A stretch of 7,512 nt of DNA. It comes from CAYLZW01 sp964388085. Lineage in GTDB: Bacteria; Myxococcota; UBA727; CAYLZW01. The stretch spans positions 1 to 7,512 of the forward strand of contig CAYLZW010000281.1 of NCBI GenBank assembly GCA_964388085.1, written 5' to 3'. Positions 1-6,875 of the stretch are shown piece after piece (the stretch's first letter is position 1; the number at the start of each line of letters is the position of its first letter). The notes under the pieces were generated by a model. It saw only the letters and a program-made list of their open reading frames with translations, was not told the origin of the DNA and did no database searches. The translations under genes were made by a program, and so were the position numbers.

Positions 1-388
1 TGGCGCCGACGTCGGGGAAGAGCGTCTTCTCGTCGCCGATGACCTCGACCTTCACCAGGCGGCCGCGCTCGTCGCCGAGCAGCTCGCGCGCGAGGTGGGC
101 CGTGCGCACGCAGTCGTCGAGCGTGTAGCAGCCGGCCGTGTTCGGCAGGATGTGCATCTCGGGCGGGATGACGTCCCACAGCGAGCGCTCGCCCGGCTGC
201 GCCGGCGGCACGCGACGGATGGCCACGGTGACCAGATCGGCGCCGCTCAGCGACAGACAGGAGGCCGTCTCGTCGAGGTCCTTGTACTTGCCGGTGCCCA
301 CGATGAGCCGCGAGCCGAGGCTCACGGGCCCGATGCGCAACGCCGTGTCGTCAAAGCCGCTCTCCGCTGCCGTTTGTGTCGTCGTCAT
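1..388 (-). CDS. thiG: Thiazole synthase ThiG, 5' part (C-terminus beyond window edge)
   Basis: ThiG forms the thiazole phosphate ring of thiamine in the cytoplasm from deoxyxylulose phosphate, dehydroglycine and the ThiS thiocarboxylate. The first 129 residues are visible, about half of the usual ~255. They carry ThiG hallmarks: SRLIVGTGKYKDLDE at residues 26-40, VTVAIRRV at 53-60, LPNTAGCYT at 81-89, and KVEVIGDEKTLFPD at 113-126. K113 corresponds to the Schiff-base lysine of the family. The ATG at 386-388 lies one base after the thiS stop codon. A strong GGAGG sits five bases before it, inside the end of thiS, so the two genes are probably cotranscribed and translationally coupled. The gene is truncated only by the window edge; no frameshift is seen. 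Confidence 0.97.
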   Translation of the reverse strand, partial: MTTTQTAAESGFDDTALRIGPVSLGSRLIVGTGKYKDLDETASCLSLSGADLVTVAIRRVPPAQPGERSLWDVIPPEMHILPNTAGCYTLDDCVRTAHLARELLGDERGRLVKVEVIGDEKTLFPDVGA

Positions 389-389
389 C

Positions 390-593
390 TCAGCCTCCGC
401 CCACCAGGGTTACGATCTCGAACACGTCCCCGTTGGCGACGGGCGTTTTGGCACGCTCGTCACGCTTCACGATCCGGCCGTTCTGCTCGACGGCGACGCG
501 CTCCAAGGGCAGGCCCAGGGCTGTCAGCAGCTCGTTCACCGACGAGGGCGCCGGTACCAAGGATCTCGTCTCGCCGTTCACCATGACCTGCAT
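390..593 (-). CDS. thiS: Sulfur carrier protein ThiS
   Basis: ThiS is a ubiquitin-fold sulfur carrier. Its C-terminal glycine is adenylated and converted to a thiocarboxylate that donates sulfur to ThiG. Starting at the ATG at 591-593 gives 67 residues, the normal family length. It begins MQVMVNGETRSL, a typical first beta strand, and ends in VTLVGGG, supplying the required diglycine tail. The core SVNELLTALGLP and VAVEQNGRIVKRDE also match the family. The frame is open upstream to a GTG at 657-659, but that extension is not ThiS-like. No good Shine-Dalgarno precedes 593, and an ATG at 582-584 (MVNGE) is an alternative start. The thiG ATG follows the stop codon after one base. Confidence 0.95.
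   Translation of the reverse strand: MQVMVNGETRSLVPAPSSVNELLTALGLPLERVAVEQNGRIVKRDERAKTPVANGDVFEIVTLVGGG
394..398 (-). promoter_or_regulatory. thiG ribosome binding site embedded in the thiS diglycine codons
   Basis: On the minus strand the last codons of thiS read GGC GGA GGC TGA. They contain a perfect GGAGG five bases before the thiG ATG. The codons for the functionally essential Gly tail therefore also serve as the thiG Shine-Dalgarno, which supports the chosen thiG start and suggests coupled translation. Confidence 0.8.
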
Positions 594-614
594 GAAGGAG
601 TCGCTACAAAGAAC

Positions 615-658
615 GTCCGCCCTCGTCGAGGGGGACCGCTTGACACCCCTCGGGGTCA
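615..658. promoter_or_regulatory. Two adjacent imperfect palindromes in the thiS/mrp divergent region (candidate operators)
   Basis: The first palindrome (615-636) has arms GTCC/GGAC around CCCTCG-T-CGAGGG, with one extra base at 619. The second (641-658) reads TGACACCCCTCGGGGTCA, symmetric apart from one bulged base at 645. The second overlaps the -35 box and spacer of the predicted mrp promoter, the usual place for a repressor site. The first lies just upstream of it. In minus-strand RNA both would sit in the thiS leader and could fold as hairpins. Operator function is inference; no known regulator motif is recognised. Confidence 0.4.
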
Positions 659-668
659 CCCCTACGAC
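640..668 (+). promoter_or_regulatory. Predicted sigma70-type promoter of mrp
   Basis: A perfect -35 hexamer TTGACA (640-645) is followed by a 17-base spacer and a -10-like TACGAC (663-668), which keeps the conserved T, A and A of TATAAT. Transcription would start near 675, giving a leader of about 35 bases before the mrp ATG at 710. The position between divergent thiS and mrp fits. Confidence 0.6.
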
Positions 669-709
669 GAACGCGGGCGGCGCGACGCGTTGCGCGCACG
701 GAGGAGCGT

Positions 710-1906
710 ATGGTCTTCGGCCTCGGAAAGAAGCTCGACCTCGACAAGGACGGCAAGCGCGAGGCGCTCGAGGAGGCGTTCGCGCAGGTGGTGGATCCGG
801 TGTTCGAGCGTCCCATCACCGAGCTCGGCTACATCGGCGAGCTCTCGACCGAGAAGGCGCGCCTGCATGTCGAGGTGGTGCTGCCGACCCAGGCGCTCAA
901 GGGCAAACGCGCGCTGCTCGAGGCCATCGAGGGCGCCGCCACGCAGATCATGGGCGAGGACGTCGCCGTCGACCTCGACGTGAGCTCCGAGGTGAAGCCC
1001 GCCACCGGCGGCAGCTACGACAAGACCGCGATCCCCGGCATCCAGAACGTGGTGCTCGTCGCGTCCGGCAAGGGCGGCGTCGGCAAGAGCACCGTGGCGA
1101 CGAACCTCGCGGTCGCGCTCGGCGCGCTCGGCTGCAAGGTCGGCCTGCTCGACGCCGACGTCTACGGGCCCTCCATGCCGACCATGTTCGGCTTCGTCGA
1201 CGGCACGCGCCCCGGCACCGTTCCCGGCGCCTCGGCAGACCGCCCGAAGCTCGTGCCCCTCGAGCGGCACGGCATCAAGCTCATGAGCATCGGCTTCCTC
1301 GTGGACACCTCGACGCCCATGGTCTGGCGCGGGCCCATGATCGCCTCGGCCGCCATGCAGATGTTCCGCGACGTCGCTTGGGGAGAGCTCGACTACCTCG
1401 TCGTCGACCTGCCGCCGGGCACCGGCGACATCCACCTGACCATCTCGCAGCAGGTGCTCGTGGCCGGCTCCGTCATCGTGTCCACGCCGCAGGACGTGGC
1501 GCTGGCCGACGTGGTGCGCGCCAAGAACATGTTCGACAAGGTCTCCATCCCGAGCCTCGGCATCGTCGAGAACATGAGCTACTTCATCTGCGACGGCTGC
1601 GAGAAGCGCCACGAGATCTTCACGCACGGTGGCGCGCAGAAGGCCGCCAAGAAGCTCGGCCTGCCGTTCCTCGGCGAGGTCCCGCTCGAGGCCGCGGTGC
1701 GCGCAGGCGGTGACGAGGGCACGCCCATCGTCATCACGCACCCCGAGAGCGCCTCCTCAGGCGCCTTCGTGGAGCTGGCGGAGAGCGTCGCCACCGAGCT
1801 CGCCAAGGCCGCCTTCGACGACGACGAGGGCCCGAGCATCTCCGTCACCGGAACGCCTACCAAGGGCGCGGTGAAGAAGAAGGGCGGCCTGCCCATCGTC
1901 GGCTGA
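710..1906 (+). CDS. mrp: Mrp/NBP35/ApbC-family Fe-S cluster carrier ATPase
   Basis: This is a 398-residue cytoplasmic P-loop ATPase of the MinD/Mrp group, which binds and transfers [4Fe-4S] clusters to apoproteins. After a short leader, residues ~16-100 resemble the MIP18/DUF59 domain often fused to bacterial Mrp. The deviant Walker A motif GKGGVGKS is at 120-127, DADVYGPS (D148, D150) is the switch I region, and DYLVVDLPPGTGD (D233) is Walker B. C294 and C297 in ICDGC form the CxxC that bridges the cluster between two subunits. The start is fixed by GGAGGA at 700-705 before the ATG at 710. A predicted promoter lies at 640-668. The gene diverges from thiSG and converges with the lipoprotein gene, with seven bases between the stop codons. 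In Salmonella, loss of ApbC impairs ThiC-dependent thiamine synthesis, so the thi neighbourhood makes sense. The tail after ~370 is low-complexity and lysine/glycine-rich. Confidence 0.97.
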   Translation: MVFGLGKKLDLDKDGKREALEEAFAQVVDPVFERPITELGYIGELSTEKARLHVEVVLPTQALKGKRALLEAIEGAATQIMGEDVAVDLDVSSEVKPATGGSYDKTAIPGIQNVVLVASGKGGVGKSTVATNLAVALGALGCKVGLLDADVYGPSMPTMFGFVDGTRPGTVPGASADRPKLVPLERHGIKLMSIGFLVDTSTPMVWRGPMIASAAMQMFRDVAWGELDYLVVDLPPGTGDIHLTISQQVLVAGSVIVSTPQDVALADVVRAKNMFDKVSIPSLGIVENMSYFICDGCEKRHEIFTHGGAQKAAKKLGLPFLGEVPLEAAVRAGGDEGTPIVITHPESASSGAFVELAESVATELAKAAFDDDEGPSISVTGTPTKGAVKKKGGLPIVG

Positions 1907-1913
1907 GCGCGCG

Positions 1914-3311
1914 TCACTCCGACGGGAGTCTGGTCATCGCGCGGATCTCGAAGGTGTTCCCCGCCGCTCCGATGGTCTGCGGCAGGAACATGCCGTCGTC
2001 GAAGGTGACGACCTCGCCGCCCTCGTAGATCCAGTAGCCGACCCAGGCGCCGAGCACGCCGTCGTACACGAGCGCGTCGAGGACCACGCCGAGATCGGCG
2101 ACGAAGGCGGCCGCCCCGGTCGAGCTGTCGATGCGGTAGAGCTTGGTGTCGACGGTGGCGTAGACGTCGCAGTCGGGTCCGACCGCCATGGCGTCCCAGC
2201 CGTCGGCGTTGTCGTGCAGCGCGATGACGTCGAGGAACGTCGCGCTGCCCGACGTGGCGGAGAGCTCGAGCAGGCGGTGTTCGCCGTCCACCGTCTCCAG
2301 CGTGGCCAGCAGCGCGCCCGTGAGCGGCGAGACGGCGAGCGCGGTGACGTCGCCGCTGGTGATGCCGATCTCGCCGATGGCCGTGACGGTCCCGTCGAGC
2401 GCCACGCTGACGAGCTGCGGGGAGTGCTCTCTCGTCGTCGCGTAGACAAGCCCGCTGCGCGCGTCATAGGCGAGGCCGCCGAGGCTCGTGGCGGGCGAGA
2501 GCAGCGCCAGCGACGTCACCTCTCCCGTGGTGGGGTTCACCGTCGCCAGCGTAGGCTCGTCGAAGGGTGTACCGTCGACGTAGGCGAGCAAGGACCCGCT
2601 CCAGTCCCCGCACTCCGGCAGCCCGACGGTGCCGTGGCAGATAAGGGAGGAGGAGGTCGCCTCTTCGTCGCTGAGCACGCCGTCGTCATCGAGGTCGAGG
2701 CCGATCTCCACCCGCAGGCCGCCTGCCTCGCAGGGGTCGCCGGGCGCGAACGGCACGAGGCGCAGCAACGCCGCGTGCGCCTCGTCCTGGCAGAGCACGA
2801 CGTCGACGGTGGTCTCGGCCGCGGACAGCTCGCCATCGCCATCGAGGTCATCACCGGCGAGCAGGCGCTGTCCGCCTGCGGGGCAATCGCTGCCGAGCGG
2901 CACGGGCAGGACGTCCATGAGGGTGGGGGCGGGATCTTCGCCGTCACGACCATTGCAGACGAACAGCGTCGAGCTCACCTCCGTCTCGTCTATGAAGCCG
3001 TCGTAGTTCTTGTCGATGCCGCTCTCGATGCGCACACCGCCGGTGGCGCAGTTCTCTCCCGCAGGCTCGCTGGCCATGGCGACGAGCGTGGAGAAGCCGT
3101 CCGCTCCTTCCGGCCCGGGCTCGACTCGCGCGGAAGATCCGTCGGGGCAGGTGATCAGCGCGGCGCCGTCGGGCTCCTGGGTGACGCTGCAGGGCTCGGC
3201 GTCGTCCCCGTCGCGGCCATCACGCCCGTCGGGCCCGGGCAGGCAGGCGCTGGCGCTGGCGATCAAAACGACAGCCGCGATGCGGGCCCGGGAGGTCTTC
3301 AGCTGCCTCAT
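1914..3311 (-). CDS. Secreted lipoprotein with collagen-like stretch, three DUF7151-like repeats and propeller-like C-terminus
   Basis: This 465-residue protein has no recognised function. Residues 1-22 form a lipoprotein signal peptide: basic MRQLKTSRAR, then a hydrophobic IAAVVLIASASA, with the lipidated Cys at 23. Residues 24-37 (LPGPDGRDGRDGDD) are a short collagen-like Gly-X-Y stretch, echoed by PGPEGADG near 65-72. Three repeats follow at ~76-121, 131-174 and 182-227 (see the separate entry). Residues ~240-465 contain repeated strands of the type ATVNPTTGEV, LAYDARSGLVYATT and LAVSPLTGALLATL, as in YVTN/NHL-like beta-propellers that read extracytoplasmic features. A minus-strand GGAG seven bases before the ATG at 3309-3311 supports this start; the frame is open further upstream, but that part overlaps the next gene. 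The protein is expected on the cell envelope, probably the outer membrane. It may be cotranscribed with the zinc-ribbon gene 79 bases upstream, though nothing proves this. Confidence 0.88.
   Translation of the reverse strand: MRQLKTSRARIAAVVLIASASACLPGPDGRDGRDGDDAEPCSVTQEPDGAALITCPDGSSARVEPGPEGADGFSTLVAMASEPAGENCATGGVRIESGIDKNYDGFIDETEVSSTLFVCNGRDGEDPAPTLMDVLPVPLGSDCPAGGQRLLAGDDLDGDGELSAAETTVDVVLCQDEAHAALLRLVPFAPGDPCEAGGLRVEIGLDLDDDGVLSDEEATSSSLICHGTVGLPECGDWSGSLLAYVDGTPFDEPTLATVNPTTGEVTSLALLSPATSLGGLAYDARSGLVYATTREHSPQLVSVALDGTVTAIGEIGITSGDVTALAVSPLTGALLATLETVDGEHRLLELSATSGSATFLDVIALHDNADGWDAMAVGPDCDVYATVDTKLYRIDSSTGAAAFVADLGVVLDALVYDGVLGAWVGYWIYEGGEVVTFDDGMFLPQTIGAAGNTFEIRAMTRLPSE
2631..3086 (-). 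repeat. Three protein repeats with a Cys-GG ... DxDxDG ... Cys pattern (DUF7151-like)
   Basis: Within the lipoprotein, units at residues 76-121, 131-174 and 182-227 share the order: hydrophobic strand, P-x-G, C-x-x-GG-x-R, then G-x-D-x-(D/N)-x-DG-x-(L/I)-x-x-x-E, then Cys. Paired cysteines are C88/C119, C143/C174 and C194/C225. Each unit has a dockerin/EF-hand-like acidic loop: DKNYDG, DLDGDG and DLDDDG. The paired cysteines suggest one disulfide per unit and the loops suggest Ca2+ binding; both are inference. The pattern resembles the domain annotated as DUF7151 in myxobacterial surface lipoproteins. The family name is recalled, not searched. Confidence 0.7.
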
Positions 3312-3390
3312 GGTCACTCTCCGACGCTGTTCAGGGCGCGCGGCAGCATAGCAGCACCGCTCGTCTCCTCGTCGGACTAGCGGCCGAGGC

Positions 3391-4467
3391 TCAGTCGAAG
3401 AACGCGGTGATGCCCGCGGGGCCGGACGAGGTGTGCGCGACGAGGAAGGTCGCCGCGAGCGCGAGCGCCGTGTGCTCGGGCGAGACGGCGTCGTCGAGCT
3501 GGAGCTGGAAGTCGTCGCGCCGGACCGAGCGTCCCATGTCGATGCCGCCGAGCAGGCTCGTGTCCACCTCGAGCGTGGAGAAGCCGCGCGCGACGTCACC
3601 GATGGGGCGACCGCCGGGATCGACGACGGTGAAGCCCCAGATGTCACCGAGGCGCTTCTCGAAGCGCAGCGCCGGGCGTCCGCGCGCGTCGCTGATGTCG
3701 AGCGCGAGGCCGACGACGCTCTTGGTGATCTCGCCGAGCGGCGCTTCGTCATCCGCGACCAGCACGTCGACGTGCGCCTTTACGAGCGCGCGCGAGCGCC
3801 GGACGAAGACGAGCATCGGGTTCTCGCGGCCATCGCGCAGGCAAAAGCGCGAGCTGACGAGGTTGCCGGTGACGAAGGCAAGCAGCTGCCGCGCCGCCGA
3901 CTCGTCGTCCGGGCCGATGAGCCCGTTGTCCCTGCCGTTCGACAGCGTCCACTGGAAGGGCTGGTTCACCGGCACGCCGAGGATGCCGCCGCCGACCTCG
4001 CTCTTCACCTGCAGCAGGTGGAACGAGCGCGGTTGCACGAAGACCTCGAGCGCCTGGCGCGCCGGGACGTACACGCGGCCGAGCTCCGACAGGTCGCCGC
4101 CATGCACGGGGACGTAGTTGTCCGTCGTCGCCGTGGCGGCGGGCGTCCGCTCCTCGAGGCCGGTCAAGCGCTTGAGCTCGCCGGGATCGAGCAGCAGCCC
4201 CCCGCACGACGAGCAGCCGTCGACGCTGACGCCCTTCAAGGGAGCGGTCTGCATGACGGCGCCGCAACAGCACGTCGGCCCGCGGCGCCCCTCGGCGAGG
4301 AGCATCGTCCAGGTCTCGTCCGGCACCCGCAGCCACACGAGCAGGTTGGCGCGCGCGCCGCCGGTCACGAAGAACACGCCGCACGAGCAGGCGAGGACGC
4401 CTTGTCCTACATCGTCGGCGTTCGAGAGCGAGCCCGAACAGCGCGGGCAGCGAGGAGAAGCGTGCAT
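3391..4467 (-). CDS. Zinc-ribbon (zf-TFIIB-type) protein with scramblase/tubby-like C-terminal domain
   Basis: This 358-residue protein is predicted to be cytoplasmic; no signal peptide is seen. The N-terminus has a first zinc ribbon (C7-x2-C10 ... C27-x-C29). A second, better match is C66/C68 ... VDGCSSCGGLLLDPGEL at 82-98 (C85, C88), the signature of the zf-TFIIB family (PF13453 type). From ~145 to the end the pattern suggests a phospholipid scramblase/tubby/LURP-like beta barrel: FHLLQVKSE near 149, FCLRDGRENPMLVFVRR in the middle, then RFEKRLGDIWGFTVVDPGGRPIG and a final hydrophobic helix ALALAATFLVAHTS. The start is firm: an in-frame TAG lies 18 bases upstream and no other start codon intervenes. 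No clear Shine-Dalgarno precedes it, so it may be leaderless or weakly translated. The role is unknown; binding lipid or membrane through the barrel is inference. Confidence 0.85.
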   Translation of the reverse strand: MHASPRCPRCSGSLSNADDVGQGVLACSCGVFFVTGGARANLLVWLRVPDETWTMLLAEGRRGPTCCCGAVMQTAPLKGVSVDGCSSCGGLLLDPGELKRLTGLEERTPAATATTDNYVPVHGGDLSELGRVYVPARQALEVFVQPRSFHLLQVKSEVGGGILGVPVNQPFQWTLSNGRDNGLIGPDDESAARQLLAFVTGNLVSSRFCLRDGRENPMLVFVRRSRALVKAHVDVLVADDEAPLGEITKSVVGLALDISDARGRPALRFEKRLGDIWGFTVVDPGGRPIGDVARGFSTLEVDTSLLGGIDMGRSVRRDDFQLQLDDAVSPEHTALALAATFLVAHTSSGPAGITAFFD

Positions 4468-4763
4468 TCGCGCATTGTCTGCCGACTAGACCCTGGATTG
4501 CCACCCTTGAGCGGGTCCGGCGGTCTGCCCGTGCGCAGGTCTCTTTCGCCGCGGCGAGGGCGGGCTACTCTCGCTGTTCCGCCCACTGCTCGTGCGTGCC
4601 GAACAGCGAGAGAAACGGAGCCCATGGTGGAGCGCGTTCAAGCGGGCATTGCTCACACGGTGACGAAGTACGGGAGAGCGCGACGCAGAGCGTCGAGGAC
4701 GCGGGCGCGATTCGCAAAGGCCGCGCTGTTCTCGCGCGCCGCCCCCTGCTACAGGACGAGCGT
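4468..4763. other. Divergent intergenic region upstream of thiC and the zinc-ribbon gene
   Basis: This is about 296 bases without a convincing gene. It must hold promoters for the minus-strand zinc-ribbon gene and for the riboswitch-controlled thiC transcript. I could not pick a confident -35/-10 pair for either. It contains a 12-bp perfect palindrome TCGCCGCGGCGA at 4546-4557 and a 12-bp inverted repeat at 4568-4612. Open frames here (from a GTG at 4596 and an ATG at 4624) run into the riboswitch and look like arginine-rich, non-coding translations. Confidence 0.6.
4568..4612. repeat. Perfect 12-bp inverted repeat with 21-base spacer
   Basis: CTCTCGCTGTTC (4568-4579) is the exact reverse complement of GAACAGCGAGAG (4601-4612). 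The intervening 21 bases show no strong secondary symmetry. Neither side is followed by a T-tract, so an ordinary intrinsic terminator is unlikely. The repeat lies about 150 bases before the TPP riboswitch and about 100 bases before the start of the zinc-ribbon gene. It could be a paired operator, an RNA hairpin in either leader, or a Rho-assisted stop. A perfect 12-base match at this distance is unlikely by chance. Confidence 0.7.
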
Positions 4764-4843
4764 TCGCTCGGGGCGCGGCCGATTTCGGTCGCTGAGAAGC
4801 ACCCGCGGAACCTGATCCGGTTCGCACCGGCGTAGGGAAGCGA
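4764..4843 (+). promoter_or_regulatory. TPP riboswitch (THI element) controlling thiC
   Basis: All conserved parts are present in order. P1 is TCGCT (4764-4768) paired with AGCGA (4839-4843). CGGGGC follows. P3 is GCGGCC (4775-4780) paired with GGTCGC (4787-4792) through one G-U pair. The invariant CTGAGA is at 4792-4797 and ACCC at 4801-4804. CCTGATC is at 4811-4817, CCGG/CCGG (4817-4820, 4827-4830) forms P5, and CGTAGGGA spans 4831-4838. The pyrimidine sensor is CTGAGA, and the pyrophosphate side is in the P4/P5 arm. TPP binding is expected to lower thiC expression. The aptamer ends 57 bases before the thiC ATG. Confidence 0.96.
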
Positions 4844-4846
4844 CCA

Positions 4847-4896
4847 AGGCCCTTGTGGGCCTCGTCTCTCGTCGTCGTGCGAGCCTCTTGGGAGGC
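4847..4896 (+). promoter_or_regulatory. Candidate riboswitch expression platform sequestering the thiC Shine-Dalgarno
   Basis: Just after the aptamer, AGGCCC-TTGT-GGGCCT (4847-4862) forms a perfect 6-bp hairpin. Further on, GCCTC (4883-4887), loop TTGG and GAGGC (4892-4896) form a hairpin that covers the thiC Shine-Dalgarno GGGAGG (4890-4895). A second GCCTC copy (4859-4863) sits in the 3' arm of the first hairpin and could also pair with GAGGC. No T-tract follows either hairpin, so control at translation initiation is more likely than intrinsic termination. The switching scheme is inference. Confidence 0.5.
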
Positions 4897-4900
4897 AGAC

Positions 4901-6634
<1,734 letters not shown>

Positions 6635-6693
6635 TGTCGTGGCACGGCTATTCGACAGGATCAAGAACGCGATTGAGCATAGAGGCCGAGACC

Positions 6694-6789
6694 ATGCGCT
6701 ACCTCGACCGCCTTCAAGCCCTCGCCGACGCCGGCGACGTCGACGAACTCGAAAAGCACGGCGACGTCTATGTGCGCCGCTCGGCGTAA
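6694..6789 (+). CDS. Candidate small protein of 31 residues downstream of thiC
   Basis: The product begins MRYLDRLQALADAG and ends DVYVRRSA; I do not recognise it. Of its 31 codons, 26 end in G or C, matching real genes in this window. GAGG at 6682-6685, eight bases before the ATG, is a usable Shine-Dalgarno. The same frame is open back to an ATG at 6634 that overlaps the thiC stop codon (TAATG), giving 51 residues. Those extra 20 codons have poorer codon choice, with 7 of 20 ending in A or T (ACA, GGA, TCA, AGA, CGA, ATA and others). A different frame from the GTG at 6639 reads VARLFDRIKNAIEHRG, which also looks protein-like, so the region may be a frameshifted remnant. The predicted peptide is acidic and helical. 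It could be a thiC-coupled small protein or a decayed gene. Confidence 0.4.
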   Translation: MRYLDRLQALADAGDVDELEKHGDVYVRRSA

Positions 6790-6830
6790 CCACCGCCGAA
6801 TCAAGGACCACCTTCCCCCTCACCCAAGGC

Positions 6831-6850
6831 GGAGCGGCTTCAGCCGCTCC
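6831..6850. terminator. Perfect 8-bp GC-rich hairpin between convergent genes
   Basis: GGAGCGGC (6831-6838), loop TTCA, then GCCGCTCC (6843-6850) is a perfect stem-loop. It lies 41 bases after the small ORF and 25 bases beyond the stop of the response regulator, so it is placed to act on transcripts from both sides. No T-tract follows on either strand, so it may be a Rho-assisted stop, an mRNA 3'-end stabiliser, or one copy of a dispersed REP-like element. Confidence 0.5.
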
Positions 6851-6875
6851 CGTCCGCACGTCCCCCACCCTCCCT

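Noticed and set aside
594..659. N-terminal extension of ThiS from a GTG at 659 (89 residues)
   Set aside because: The extra 22 residues (TPRGVKRSPSTRADV...) precede a canonical ThiS first strand and overlap the palindromic promoter region.
594..709. TPP riboswitch upstream of thiS
   Set aside because: Searched on the minus strand: no CTGAGA, CCTGATC or TAGGGA elements. Only palindromic GC-rich sequence was found.
3312..3752. Extension of the lipoprotein frame upstream to 3752
   Set aside because: It would run through the zinc-ribbon gene on the same strand, is Ser/Arg-rich, and would bury the lipoprotein signal peptide. The ATG at 3311 has a Shine-Dalgarno.
4596..4835. Small plus-strand ORFs from 4596 and 4624 ahead of thiC
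   Set aside because: Both read through the TPP aptamer and have arginine/alanine-rich translations. A GGAG precedes the 4624 ATG by only three bases, and the conserved riboswitch explains the sequence better.
4853..4900. Earlier thiC start at 4853
   Set aside because: It begins inside the hairpin after the aptamer and lacks a Shine-Dalgarno. The ATG at 4901 has GGGAGG at ideal spacing.
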